Source of the DNA: Tumebacillus algifaecis
GTDB taxonomy: Bacteria; Bacillota; Bacilli; Tumebacillales; Tumebacillaceae
Assembly: GCF_002243515.1 (NCBI RefSeq)
Contig: NZ_CP022657.1
Coordinates: forward strand, 3,581,501-3,645,500
Direction: 5' to 3'
Length of the DNA stretch: 64,000 nucleotides
Shown: piece by piece, positions 43,200 to 51,458 of the stretch
Layout of the letters: each line of letters begins with the position of its first letter
Position numbering within the stretch: the first letter of the stretch is position 1
Position numbers and translations under genes: made by a program
The notes under the pieces: generated by a model
The model's database searches: none
What the model was told of the DNA's origin: nothing
Seen by the model: the letters and a program-made list of their open reading frames with translations, nothing else

Positions 43200-45707
43200 C
43201 TATACAAGTTCCGAAGTGAATTTGTTGATCACTCGTGAAGAGACAAACAGTAAGAAAGCGATCCCTACTAGGAGCACTCCGCCTTGTGTGTATAACGGCA
43301 CTGGAAATTGATCATAAAACAACAGGAAGGTAAGCCATGCGATACCGATCGAAGCAACAATCCCCATTCCTAAAAGGAAAAATAACTCCCCAAGTATCAG
43401 AGTGGAAACATGCTGTTTGCCCCAGCCGACGATCCTCAGAATAAACACTTCTTGTTTGCGTTTCCACAAGAGCGAACGGGTGGCCTCCCAAACTCCGTAG
43501 CAAGTCATCAACAAAGTTGCGCTCACCACCACCCACTGGTACGCATTGGACGCCGCATTAACTTCCATACCTAGGAAGGTCGTACCGATCTGATTCTGTT
43601 CAGCAAGGGTCAAATTAAGAGTAAACATGGCGACCGCTCCAGAACTCACGATCAGGGCGATTGTCCACACATTATAAGGTAGCTGACTCAGCATATTCCC
43701 CAAAATCATCGTCAACATCGACCGTGGCTTGATGCTGTTTTTCGTGAGTCCCCCTTCTTGCCCCAGACGAGTACCACGATGGAGCAACCGCGAAACCAAG
43801 ATCCACGCAGTCAGCAATTGCAACAACACCATCAAGAACTGAATCAAGATCGTAGATCCCCAGTATTCCTCGCTCCCAAACCACGTGTTAAAGAAAATCG
43901 ATGTCACACATGCCAAAACACAGGAAATTCCAACTTTCATACACCATTCCAGCATGACCAATTTACGGATTTCTTGCTTCTTCCATCCAACCATGCGCAA
44001 CAGTTGAAACTCCCGTTCCCGCACCAAAAACTGAGTCTGTGTGTGAACCACCGTGTACACGACGACAATAACGAAAAGCGCCGCCGTTATCCAAATAGAA
44101 AGCTGGTTCACAGCTTGTACGAGCAAGGTCGCAACGCCTAACGTGGTCCAAGTTTCCTCCACTTCTCCAACTGCTGGATAGTCGCTGACTTCGGGAACAT
44201 CGACCACTACAGGTTGTTTTGACGCACCTGCAACAATATCGGTATGTAGACCTGTGAGTTGCTGGATCGCTTTCGAAATTTGGATAATCTTAGATTCAGC
44301 AACCGCGTCGTACTTTTGAATGCCTTCCACACGAACACGAATTGCATCGATCGGTTTTTCACCTTTCAGGAAGGCGGCCGCTTCAAGATTGGTCAGCGCT
44401 GCTGCCGGAACAGGCAAAAATGTGTTCGGAGATGTACCAGAAGTAATGGCCCGTTCAGACCATTTTATCGGTGAAAATGAATAGATTCCTAGTGGGCTCG
44501 GATTCAGATTCGTCGAACTGATTTGGGCGGATTGATAAGTCCCGACAACATTCGGCTTGAACATCAAGTCTCCCAAAGAAGTAGCATCATCTTTGCCCAT
44601 TTGCATCAGCTCTCGGTAATACGTTTTTCCATCCTTAGTAAATGGCTTCAGGATGTAAGAATCCTCTTGCTCTGCCACATTGTATTCGAGGCGATTTGTG
44701 ACATAGTACGAGGAGGTTTTAAGAAAGGAATTGACTCCGTTTGTTTTTCTCGAAATTTCGCCTTGCTTTGAAACAGCAAAAAATGCAGATTGAAAGGGCT
44801 TCACTTTGCCGAGAAGCCACTCCTGAGTATGGCTCGGTTTTTCGGCCAATACATCGGGGAGTAAAGATCCCAACATGCCTGTATTTTGTAAACCAGAAAG
44901 TCGATTGCTAAGTTCCTGCGCTGACTTCGCAGAAGTACGAGTTTCAACGAGTGCTTTTAACTCCGGAGATAGACTTTCATTGACAAGCAACGGTAGTTGA
45001 GGTACCTGCGAACCGTTTGCTAGTTTTGCGTAAGGCAAGTTTTTAGGTAACGTGGGTAACTGGTAGTTTTCATACGCAAGTAGCTTCCCTTCTTCGTCCG
45101 AATCAACACCAACGATCAGATTGTAGGTTTGTGGAAGAGAAAAGCCTACTTTTTCGACCACTTCATTAGGTCCCACTTCCATCCCCATCGCTCGGTTGGC
45201 ATAAAACGAAGGTCGTTCATTGGGTAAGGTGAGCATATAGGTCGTCTCGAGATCGTTATTGGAGAGCGGCAATCCATTTTCTTTATAGATTTTCACTGTG
45301 GTTAAAGTGGGAGATTGCCAAACAGAGCTTGGCAGTTCCAACTCAACACTTCCAGTATCGTTTGTAAAAAAGCCTACGACAGAGACGGGAGCCGCAATCT
45401 CGATGCCGCTAATTTTTTTTATTTTTTCATAATCGGCAATCGAAATTCCGCCCATTCCTCCGGTTAAATAATTTTCCTCCACTTTTTCATCCGATTCTGC
45501 ATTTTCCTTTTGTGGGCGCTCAGGGCGCACCAAGATATCGTAACTGCCTCTGGCAAACATCGCGATCGATTGATCGGTAGCCAATTTTGTTGACTGCAAA
45601 CTACTGATGGAAGCGGGAATCGAGGCCAGCAAAAGAGTGAGCAAAAGTATCGATGTGATAAAGGTCCGTGATGACTTTTTGGCTGACTTTATGATGTAGC
45701 TATACAT
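43200..45707 (-). CDS. Large FtsX-like ABC permease
   Basis: 835 residues. N-terminal TM helix, a very large extracytoplasmic part (about 50-500), then two FtsX-type membrane bundles, each preceded by the coupling-helix pattern (REREFQLLRMVGWKKQEI; KRKQEVFILRIVGWGKQHV). About ten TM segments in total suggest a full transporter with the ATPase downstream. It lies after a small secreted-protein gene, which is a candidate substrate (inference). Low G+C; part of a duplicated locus. Confidence 0.85.
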   Translation of the reverse strand: MYSYIIKSAKKSSRTFITSILLLTLLLASIPASISSLQSTKLATDQSIAMFARGSYDILVRPERPQKENAESDEKVEENYLTGGMGGISIADYEKIKKISGIEIAAPVSVVGFFTNDTGSVELELPSSVWQSPTLTTVKIYKENGLPLSNNDLETTYMLTLPNERPSFYANRAMGMEVGPNEVVEKVGFSLPQTYNLIVGVDSDEEGKLLAYENYQLPTLPKNLPYAKLANGSQVPQLPLLVNESLSPELKALVETRTSAKSAQELSNRLSGLQNTGMLGSLLPDVLAEKPSHTQEWLLGKVKPFQSAFFAVSKQGEISRKTNGVNSFLKTSSYYVTNRLEYNVAEQEDSYILKPFTKDGKTYYRELMQMGKDDATSLGDLMFKPNVVGTYQSAQISSTNLNPSPLGIYSFSPIKWSERAITSGTSPNTFLPVPAAALTNLEAAAFLKGEKPIDAIRVRVEGIQKYDAVAESKIIQISKAIQQLTGLHTDIVAGASKQPVVVDVPEVSDYPAVGEVEETWTTLGVATLLVQAVNQLSIWITAALFVIVVVYTVVHTQTQFLVREREFQLLRMVGWKKQEIRKLVMLEWCMKVGISCVLACVTSIFFNTWFGSEEYWGSTILIQFLMVLLQLLTAWILVSRLLHRGTRLGQEGGLTKNSIKPRSMLTMILGNMLSQLPYNVWTIALIVSSGAVAMFTLNLTLAEQNQIGTTFLGMEVNAASNAYQWVVVSATLLMTCYGVWEATRSLLWKRKQEVFILRIVGWGKQHVSTLILGELFFLLGMGIVASIGIAWLTFLLFYDQFPVPLYTQGGVLLVGIAFLLFVSSRVINKFTSELV

Positions 45708-45739
45708 GGGTCGTCTCTCCGTCCCTTCCTAGAAATAAA

Positions 45740-45760
45740 GGGAGAAGCGGGGCTTCTCCC
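45740..45760 (-). terminator. Stem-loop between secreted-protein gene and ABC permease
   Basis: GGGAGAAGC/GCTTCTCCC stem with a CCC/GGG loop. No strong U-run, so perhaps partial termination before the transporter genes. Confidence 0.55.
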
Positions 45761-45775
45761 TATTGCTAAAATATT

Positions 45776-46180
45776 TTACCAATTTTTTACGTATATATCT
45801 CTCCAATCCCAACTGCTCACTCCACCACTGTTTGTATTCAACTGAATACGGTAAATATTCGCAGAGCCATACAACCAACGCCAAGTCTTCGTTTTGTTAT
45901 AGCCACTATATCCGCTGGAATTCCCATCACCCCAATAAATCGTACTGCCAAAGAATCCATTTCCTCCATCCCAGCTACCAGTACCATCCAGATACAATTG
46001 GTTGAAGTACGGTTGACTTGTTGAAAGAGTTGTCGTTACATAATCACCGCCCTCAGGAGCGACTAGAGAATTCTCATATACAGTCTTTTGATCGACTACC
46101 GTTCCAGCAAAAGCAATGCTACCACCAGAGATTGACAGCGTCAGACCTAATGACAAAACCAGTAGAACTGCCTTTTTCAT
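45776..46180 (-). CDS. Small secreted Trp/Gly-rich protein, possible ABC substrate
   Basis: 134 residues. Signal peptide ends at IAFA near residue 25; the mature part is rich in Trp, Tyr, Gly and Ser and ends DWRDIYVKNW. No Cys. AGAGGTGATTTT precedes the ATG. It comes directly before the ABC permease and ATPase on the same strand, in the arrangement seen for bacteriocin-type secreted proteins and their exporters or immunity pumps. It does not match lactococcin 972 residues well. Function unknown. Confidence 0.7.
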   Translation of the reverse strand: MKKAVLLVLSLGLTLSISGGSIAFAGTVVDQKTVYENSLVAPEGGDYVTTTLSTSQPYFNQLYLDGTGSWDGGNGFFGSTIYWGDGNSSGYSGYNKTKTWRWLYGSANIYRIQLNTNSGGVSSWDWRDIYVKNW

Positions 46181-46204
46181 AAAATCACCTCTATTTTTTT
46201 ATAT

Positions 46205-46420
46205 ATGAAATATATTATTTTAATAGTATTTTTTTGTCAACGCCATATAAATGACTATATTTCTACTCTTTCCATACACTGTAAACCACATTTGACAAAA
46301 TTTAGATACGATAGTAACTTAACTTCATCATCTCTCGTAGTAGGAAATTTATTGAACACGAAGCAAACTGTACAACGTATGTCCTTCCACATCTCCATTG
46401 AAGCGGTATCTTCGCTATGA
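46205..46420 (+). pseudogene. Possible decayed regulator fragment upstream of a lipoprotein gene
   Basis: The last 30 codons (VVGNLLNTKQTVQRM and following) loosely resemble the region-4 helix-turn-helix of an ECF sigma factor, and the stop codon overlaps the next start (ATGA) as in sigma/anti-sigma pairs. The upstream part is AT-rich and not gene-like. Weak call. Confidence 0.2.
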
Positions 46421-47181
46421 ACATCAGGCAACGAACGGCCCTGATCATTGGAGTAGCGATTTCCGCCCTTTTGCTCGGTTGCACCGATGAGACGGCGCAA
46501 GAGAATACATCTGTCCAGCAAGATCCGACGCCAAGTGCTTCTCAGGCTCAAAAATTGCTCAGCATCAGAGCGAACTACGCACCACCCGAGAAAAAACAAA
46601 CACCGACTCAGTCGGCACTTCATCAATTGGTGTGGGAACTATCCAACTCTGAGAAACGCTCCCCAACACCGCAAGATATACAGTGGACGACCACGTTCTT
46701 ACAGAACAGCGTGGTCATGCTGAAAGTTCCTGTTACAGACCCGTGGTTCAATCTGGTATTTCTTTCCCAGCAGGAGCAGGAATGGACCATGTTTGGATAT
46801 GCGAATCTCCCTGTCACCACGGATCGAATGAACTCATCGAAAAACGGGCTCAACTTGCCGATGAATAGCTTTAATTCCGCCCATTTGTCCGACAGCACGA
46901 ACACCCACTTCATCTGGGCTTTTTTAGATGAAGCGAAACATGTGGTCATCTGGAAATATCCACATACTGCCCCGTTCTCAGTCAACGCGAACGCCAAGGT
47001 TGTTTCGATCAACGGACGAGAAGGTTGGTATGCCACCCAAGAAACGGACAGTGGATACTTGTACTACATCGAACAAGGTCACGTCGTTTGGCTGACTGGA
47101 AATGTGACCGAAAGTGAATTGTTATCGGTTGCAAGGTCACTACCTAGCTCGACATCACACTCCTTTCCTTACACATACTAG
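46417..47181 (+). CDS. Putative lipoprotein
   Basis: 254 residues with lipobox LLLGC (Cys about 22), then a Gln/Thr/Pro-rich linker and a domain of about 190 residues with no family I recognise. Its start overlaps the stop of a short upstream frame. There is no clear ribosome binding site, which supports coupling to, or degradation of, a former upstream gene. Confidence 0.65.
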   Translation: MNIRQRTALIIGVAISALLLGCTDETAQENTSVQQDPTPSASQAQKLLSIRANYAPPEKKQTPTQSALHQLVWELSNSEKRSPTPQDIQWTTTFLQNSVVMLKVPVTDPWFNLVFLSQQEQEWTMFGYANLPVTTDRMNSSKNGLNLPMNSFNSAHLSDSTNTHFIWAFLDEAKHVVIWKYPHTAPFSVNANAKVVSINGREGWYATQETDSGYLYYIEQGHVVWLTGNVTESELLSVARSLPSSTSHSFPYTY

Positions 47182-47309
47182 CTGAATTAGCCGCATGAGA
47201 TTCCTACCCGATCAACGCACGCCTTGTCCTTGTTTTCGAATTGGAAAAATGATACAATAGATCTCAGTTGTTACTTTAACAATTTACTTTTCGTGAGGAG
47301 CGAAGTGAA

Positions 47310-47729
47310 GTGTCTATTGATGCTTATCTGAATTTTAATGGAAATTGCCGTGAAGCGGTGGAGTTTTACACCGATGTTTTCGGTGCTGAGAAACCTCAAC
47401 TCATGACATTTGCAGACATGCCGCCGCATCCCGATTATCCGCTCGCTGAAGAATCAAAACAACTGATCATGCACACTCAGCTGACCATCGGCGGAAGCAG
47501 AGTGATGTTTTCAGACGTAATGCCCGAGATGCCTTTTGTAGTTGGCAACAACATCAGCTTGGCTTTTGTAACGGACAACAAGGATGATATTCAATCCGCC
47601 TTTGAAAAGCTGAAAGTAGGCGGCACTGTTAATATGGAACTGCAAGAAACGTTCTGGAGCAAATACTTCGGCATGGTGACCGATAAATTTGGCGTGGGCT
47701 GGCAATTGAACTTGAACGTTGAGGAGTAA
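47310..47729 (+). CDS. VOC-superfamily protein (PhnB/glyoxalase-like)
   Basis: 139 residues, two beta-alpha-beta-beta-beta modules. The opening AYLNFNGNCREAVEFYTDVFGAE and TDKFGVGWQLNL at the end are typical of PhnB-like VOC proteins. Metal-binding enzymatic role unknown. GTG start after GAGGAG. Terminator downstream. Confidence 0.88.
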   Translation: MSIDAYLNFNGNCREAVEFYTDVFGAEKPQLMTFADMPPHPDYPLAEESKQLIMHTQLTIGGSRVMFSDVMPEMPFVVGNNISLAFVTDNKDDIQSAFEKLKVGGTVNMELQETFWSKYFGMVTDKFGVGWQLNLNVEE

Positions 47730-47772
47730 TAACGGCTCAATCCTATTTTCCACATGGATTGCCGTGTAACCA

Positions 47773-47807
47773 AAAGGCGACGCTTCCGCATCGGAGGCGC
47801 CGCCTTT
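47773..47807 (+). terminator. Terminator after the VOC gene
   Basis: AAAAGGCG/CGCCTTTTT outer stem with inner GCTTCC/GGAGGC. Confidence 0.75.
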
Positions 47808-47882
47808 TTGTGCACTTCGAGGTATCTGGGTGGGATGTCTGCTCGCTGGCAGTCCAAACTCCCTCCTGTCGCATCACAAAAA

Positions 47883-47914
47883 ACGGATTCGGAGCTCGCC
47901 TGCCCCGAATCCGT
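47883..47914 (-). terminator. Terminator of the peptide/radical-SAM locus
   Basis: ACGGATTCGG/CCGAATCCGT stem followed by TTTTTTTG on the minus strand, just past the second MFS gene. Confidence 0.85.
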
Positions 47915-47935
47915 CTTGCCCTACCACGACCTCAT

Positions 47936-49198
47936 CTACACCGCCTGCGTCTCTTCTCCCACCGACTCGCGGTACAGTTTTCCCTTCAGCCACAGGAATA
48001 GCACCGCTGCCGACACGACGCAGATCGCCGCCAGCATCCAGCCGCCGATGGCGCTCGGGATGTAGCCGCCGATAATGGAAAACAGCGGCAGGGAGATGCC
48101 GTACGCCAACCGAGACATCGACAGCCAGGTCGCCACGACTCGTCCGCGCAGTTCCGGTTTCGAGTAGGTCATCAGCGAGGTTTCTGTGATCACGTTTACT
48201 TTGGATTGGAAGATGTTCGCGAGCAGCATCACCGCGAAGAACAAGTACCAGTTGTGAATGATAAACATGCATCCAAGCCCGATCCCATACAACATGTTGG
48301 ATGGGAAGTAGATCTTGAAATACGAACTGTCGTCAAACTTGCGCTTTTTAAAATACTGCTTGAGCAAGACCGCCCCGATGATATAGGCGACGGCCGTCAC
48401 CGAGTAACCGATGCCGACGCCCGCGTCACCCGCTTGCAGTTCGTTCAGGACGTAAAGCGGGAACAGGATATAGATAAATCCGAGACAGAAGTCACGGAAG
48501 AATTGCAGCCAGAACACGCTGACCAATTGCGGGCATTTTTTTACATACTCGATCCCCTCTTTGACCTGTTGCAGATAAGGCAGGCGCGCCGCTGACTTTT
48601 TCTCCATCGGGGTGTACTTGATCAGCGCGATAAACACAGCCGATACCAAATAAGAGAACGCGTCAAAATACAGGATGTTCACAGCGCCGACCCACTGGGT
48701 CAAAAAGCCACCTATGGCGCTGGCCAGCACCATCATGGTCGAGTTGAGCAGCGCAAACGACGAAGTGGCTGCGATCAAGTTTTGCTCCTTCAAAATCTCG
48801 GGAATCATCGAGGTCCGCGCCGGAGCGAAGGCGGCCGATGCGAACGCGCCAAACGAGATACAGGCGTAGATCACCCAGATGTTCTCCATCATCACACCCG
48901 CAACGATCCCAAGCGTCGAGATCGTACGCAGGATGTCTACCCAAATCATCAAGCGCTTCTTGTTCCAGCGATCGACAAACGGCCCCATCATAATGCCACC
49001 GAACAGCACCGGCAGGACACTGGCGATGAACAGACCTCCGATCGAGGAGGCGGTAGGCACGATGGCATAGATCACCGAAATCAGCGCGATCGTTTTAAAC
49101 CAGTCGCCAAACAAGGAGACCATCTGCCCGAAATAGAGCATGGTAAAATTGCGATTTTTAAACGGAGACGGCAATTTCTCCGTCGTCGCTGTAGACAT
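47936..49198 (-). CDS. MFS exporter 2 of the ultrashort-peptide locus (DHA3-like)
   Basis: 420 residues, 12 TM segments, of the DHA3/enterobactin-exporter-like MFS group: NRNFTMLYFGQMVSLFGDWF, GPFVDRWNKKRLMIW, SAAFAPARTSMIPEI. It is a clear paralog of the exporter at 53356-54600 (same order of motifs). It is the last gene after the mini-ORF array and radical SAM enzyme 2, so it probably exports the modified peptides, in the way MccC exports microcin C (inference). ATG at 49198 after GGGGGG. A 12-bp hairpin separates it from the enzyme gene. Confidence 0.88.
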   Translation of the reverse strand: MSTATTEKLPSPFKNRNFTMLYFGQMVSLFGDWFKTIALISVIYAIVPTASSIGGLFIASVLPVLFGGIMMGPFVDRWNKKRLMIWVDILRTISTLGIVAGVMMENIWVIYACISFGAFASAAFAPARTSMIPEILKEQNLIAATSSFALLNSTMMVLASAIGGFLTQWVGAVNILYFDAFSYLVSAVFIALIKYTPMEKKSAARLPYLQQVKEGIEYVKKCPQLVSVFWLQFFRDFCLGFIYILFPLYVLNELQAGDAGVGIGYSVTAVAYIIGAVLLKQYFKKRKFDDSSYFKIYFPSNMLYGIGLGCMFIIHNWYLFFAVMLLANIFQSKVNVITETSLMTYSKPELRGRVVATWLSMSRLAYGISLPLFSIIGGYIPSAIGGWMLAAICVVSAAVLFLWLKGKLYRESVGEETQAV

Positions 49199-49247
49199 GT
49201 CGAACCCCCCTTTTCCAAAATGATAAACGGTCAAGTGACAAACAAAG

Positions 49248-49280
49248 ACCAGCATGAAGCGAGCGCCTCTTCATGCTGGT
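49248..49280 (-). terminator. 12-bp stem-loop between radical SAM enzyme 2 and MFS exporter 2
   Basis: ACCAGCATGAAG/CTTCATGCTGGT perfect stem, CTTTGTTTG after it on the minus strand. Possibly a partial terminator. Confidence 0.65.
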
Positions 49281-49286
49281 GAACGC

Positions 49287-50648
49287 CTATTGAATCACGG
49301 CAAGCTCCGTGTTCTCGTAGAAGTCTCGATCCTTTTGCGTATACTCGACATATCGGTCATACGTCTTCTTCTGATCTTCCGGCAGCAGGTCGATCATCAC
49401 ATGCATATACCAGATCTTGCCGAGTTCGGTCAGTTTGAGCAGCCCGTCTTCTTTGATGACCAGCCCCATTTTTTCAAACTTTTCGATCTTTTCCCAATAC
49501 TCGGCTGGCAAGTCGAGCTGGCTCAGGTACTCCAGCGATACTTTCATGTGTTTCGGGAAGTAGATCAATCCTTTTTCTTTCGCATCATACTCTTTGGCAC
49601 GCATGACCGGCAGGGTGCCGTTCTCCACCGCGCGGATGTACTCATCAGTCCTCACGCTGTTCGAATGCGAGATACCGCTCAAGTACGAAGCAGCCGCCTG
49701 ACCGCAGCCGATGTATTCGTCTTCGTAGCTGCCGTAGATCGTCGCCCCAAATTTGAAATCTTTGTACGCCGCATCCTTTTTCGCAAAGGTGTAAATATGC
49801 GTCTGCTCGTACCCATGATTGAGCAGATAGGAGTTGACGAACTGATGTTGAAGCACCTTGTCGTCCGCTTTCGGCGGCGCCGGCACCCGACCGTCTTTGA
49901 TCATGTTCAGGAAGCCTTTGGAGGTGACGAGATATTCGAGCGGGTAGACGTCAACACTGGTCGTCCCAAGTTCGCGCACACTCTCAAGGTCCTCATGCAA
50001 TTGCTCGATCGTCTGCCCCGGCAGTTGATAGAGCAGGTCCATATTGTACGCTTTGAAATACTTCTCCGCCAGTTCTCGCGTTTGCTTGATTTCGTCAAGC
50101 GAAGCGGTCAGGTTGAACAATTTGCGGTAGTACGGATTAAAAGTTTGAACGCCAAAGGAGATCCGATTGACACCGTTCGCCGCCATCGCTTTCAGCTTGT
50201 CTTCCGAAGCGCTCTTCGCCTCGACTTCGAAGCTCCACTCGATGTCATCTTTTAACGTGAAATTCTCTTGAATCGTCGTGCAGAGGTCTTCGATCATCTT
50301 CGGAGACAACACGGAAGGCGTGCCGCCGCCAACATAGATGGCATCGAGCTTGAACTGTTGGATATAGGGCGTGCTGGCGATGGCTTTCAACTCTTTGAGC
50401 AGCGAATCCACGTAGGGCTGCAATTTGTCTTGGTAGTTCGTCGAACGAATGAACGGACAGAACGTGCAGATCGTGTCACAGAACGGAATGTGCACATAAA
50501 GCGACTTCGTTCCTGGCAACGGCGTACGCGCCGAGTTCAAAAATTGACGAACGGTCTCCACCGGTTCCGGCCCCTCTTGGATGAACGGATAGAGATAGTT
50601 CCACATGTTTGGCAGTTTTTTGTAAGGCAAAGCGCTATGCTGCGACAT
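49287..50648 (-). CDS. HemN/HutW-like radical SAM enzyme 2 (putative peptide-modifying)
   Basis: 453 residues. The cluster motif is C57-x3-C61-x2-C64 (HIPFCDTICTFCPF), followed by YVGGGTPSVLS (the GGE-like SAM site), NRISFGVQTFNP and MDLLYQLPGQT. The layout is that of HemN, HemW and HutW proteins, which include class C radical SAM methyltransferases and anaerobilin synthases. No haem genes are adjacent. It sits right after an array of ultrashort Trp-containing ORFs and before an MFS exporter, so I infer it modifies those peptides, perhaps at the conserved Trp. A porphyrin or haem role cannot be excluded. Confidence 0.88.
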   Translation of the reverse strand: MSQHSALPYKKLPNMWNYLYPFIQEGPEPVETVRQFLNSARTPLPGTKSLYVHIPFCDTICTFCPFIRSTNYQDKLQPYVDSLLKELKAIASTPYIQQFKLDAIYVGGGTPSVLSPKMIEDLCTTIQENFTLKDDIEWSFEVEAKSASEDKLKAMAANGVNRISFGVQTFNPYYRKLFNLTASLDEIKQTRELAEKYFKAYNMDLLYQLPGQTIEQLHEDLESVRELGTTSVDVYPLEYLVTSKGFLNMIKDGRVPAPPKADDKVLQHQFVNSYLLNHGYEQTHIYTFAKKDAAYKDFKFGATIYGSYEDEYIGCGQAAASYLSGISHSNSVRTDEYIRAVENGTLPVMRAKEYDAKEKGLIYFPKHMKVSLEYLSQLDLPAEYWEKIEKFEKMGLVIKEDGLLKLTELGKIWYMHVMIDLLPEDQKKTYDRYVEYTQKDRDFYENTELAVIQ

Positions 50649-50678
50649 CTTTGTAAGTACCCCCTTTTCTTGGTCAGA

Positions 50679-50707
50679 GGCTGACAGGGGTTGCCCCCCT
50701 GTCAGCC
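50679..50707 (-). terminator. 12-bp stem-loop between the mini-ORF array and radical SAM enzyme 2
   Basis: GGCTGACAGGGG/CCCCTGTCAGCC perfect stem with a 5-base loop and no U-run. It likely stabilises the array mRNA or limits readthrough into the enzyme gene. Confidence 0.75.
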
Positions 50708-50738
50708 GAATATGTGATCACAGATTCTGGCGCCTATG

Positions 50739-50768
50739 TTACGCAGCTACGATGATCCACTCACGCAT
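50739..50768 (-). CDS. Mini-ORF 9: nine-residue peptide MREWIIVAA
   Basis: ATG to TAA, nine sense codons. AAAGGGGGAGAGAAC lies directly upstream, a near-ideal binding site. It shares the MREWI start with mini-ORF 7. It is the last member of the array, 30 bases before the stem-loop. Precursor role inferred from the array, the conserved start and the adjacent radical SAM gene. Confidence 0.6.
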   Translation of the reverse strand: MREWIIVAA

Positions 50769-50782
50769 GTTCTCTCCCCCTT

Positions 50783-50836
50783 TCAAATAGCATCGGCGCA
50801 GCAAACGCACGTTGAAGATACCATCCATGCGCGCAT
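50783..50836 (-). CDS. Mini-ORF 8: 17-residue peptide MRAWMVSSTCVCCADAI
   Basis: ATG to TGA. Its DNA matches mini-ORF 6 from the ATG onward (MRxW, then the shared TCAACGTGCGTTTGCTGCG), but an indel shifts the frame so that it gains three Cys and ends early. GAGGAAAGCGCAAAGGG precedes the ATG. It may be a decayed member rather than a working precursor. Confidence 0.4.
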   Translation of the reverse strand: MRAWMVSSTCVCCADAI

Positions 50837-50883
50837 CCCTTTGCGCTTTCCTCACCATCTACGAGGTCGAACTTTTCAGAAGA

Positions 50884-50922
50884 TTACTCGATCGTCACGC
50901 CTACGAGAATCCACTCACGCAT
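50884..50922 (-). CDS. Mini-ORF 7: 12-residue peptide MREWILVGVTIE
   Basis: Strong AAAGGGGGAGGAAAC directly before the ATG. It ends with Glu and TAA. It lies in frame with mini-ORF 6, whose reading runs through into it; its own binding site favours separate initiation. Confidence 0.6.
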   Translation of the reverse strand: MREWILVGVTIE

Positions 50923-50991
50923 GTTTCCTCCCCCTTTCATGAAGCTACGGCGCAGCAAACGCACGTTGACGATACTAAGCCATTCGCGCAT
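50884..50991 (-). CDS. Mini-ORF 6: MREWLSIVNV-type peptide that reads through into mini-ORF 7
   Basis: Opens MREWLSIVNVRLLRRSF and has no stop before the ATG of mini-ORF 7, so it could give a 35-residue fusion. The binding site is weaker (GAGGAAC, 13 bases away). It is probably a member that lost its stop codon: the corresponding unit at mini-ORF 8 stops before the next ATG. Confidence 0.4.
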   Translation of the reverse strand: MREWLSIVNVRLLRRSFMKGGGNMREWILVGVTIE

Positions 50992-51027
50992 TTCTTTTCA
51001 CGTTCCTCATGAACGATGCGGCAGCGC

Positions 51028-51069
51028 TTAGAAACCTTTCGTATCTCCGATAGGAAGCCAATTTTTCAT
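51028..51069 (-). CDS. Mini-ORF 5: 13-residue peptide MKNWLPIGDTKGF
   Basis: AAAGGGGGGACACAAG precedes the ATG. Trp at position 4 and a hydrophobic next residue keep the family pattern, but the tail differs from all others. The C-terminal Gly-Phe recalls the Phe end of mini-ORF 3. Confidence 0.6.
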   Translation of the reverse strand: MKNWLPIGDTKGF

Positions 51070-51115
51070 CTTGTGTCCCCCCTTTCACGAGATGAGTCAG
51101 GATTGTCATACACCA

Positions 51116-51151
51116 CTACAGTTCAACTACAGGGATCCATTCTTTGATCAT
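51116..51151 (-). CDS. Mini-ORF 4: 11-residue peptide MIKEWIPVVEL
   Basis: GAGAGGGGGTGTACGGC precedes the ATG. It differs from mini-ORFs 1 and 2 by Leu-Thr to Ile-Pro and Ala to Leu: conservative changes with the frame kept. Confidence 0.65.
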   Translation of the reverse strand: MIKEWIPVVEL

Positions 51152-51189
51152 GCCGTACACCCCCTCTCGTTTCGCCTGCGGTGGGACGA

Positions 51190-51237
51190 TTAAAATTCCA
51201 CATCAGATGTGCCTACAGAGAGCCATTCTTTGATCAT
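51190..51237 (-). CDS. Mini-ORF 3: 15-residue peptide MIKEWLSVGTSDVEF
   Basis: The same leader DNA as mini-ORFs 1 and 2 (GAGGGGGTGTACG). The first eight residues follow the family, then a new tail GTSDVEF. Confidence 0.65.
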   Translation of the reverse strand: MIKEWLSVGTSDVEF

Positions 51238-51458
51238 TACGTACACCCCCTCGTTTTGCACATGATCGGTTGAGAGTTATTTACTTCACCGCCACCAACC
51301 GTGGAACTGTCACACACCACTACGCTTCAACGACAGTGAGCCATTCTTTGATCATCCCGTACACCCCCTCGTTTTGCCCATGATCGGTTGAGAGCTATTT
51401 ACTTCACCGCCACCAACGGTGGGACTGTCACACACCATTACGCTTCAACGACAGTGAG
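51223..51458 (-). repeat. 118-bp tandem repeat carrying mini-ORFs
   Basis: 51223-51340 and 51341-51458 are about 93% identical, with partial copies on both sides (from 51137 and 51459). Each unit spans the binding site, the mini-ORF start and a spacer containing a short CCACC/GGTGG hairpin. Confidence 0.8.
51320..51355 (-). CDS. Mini-ORF 2: 11-residue peptide MIKEWLTVVEA
   Basis: Identical product to mini-ORF 1, with a TAG instead of a TAA stop. GAGGGGG lies 8 bases before the ATG; an in-frame GTG three codons earlier overlaps that site. Confidence 0.65.
   Translation of the reverse strand: MIKEWLTVVEA

Noticed and set aside
45776-46180. Lactococcin 972 precursor
   Set aside because: Position fits, but the conserved residues of that family are not recognisable; kept as unknown secreted protein.
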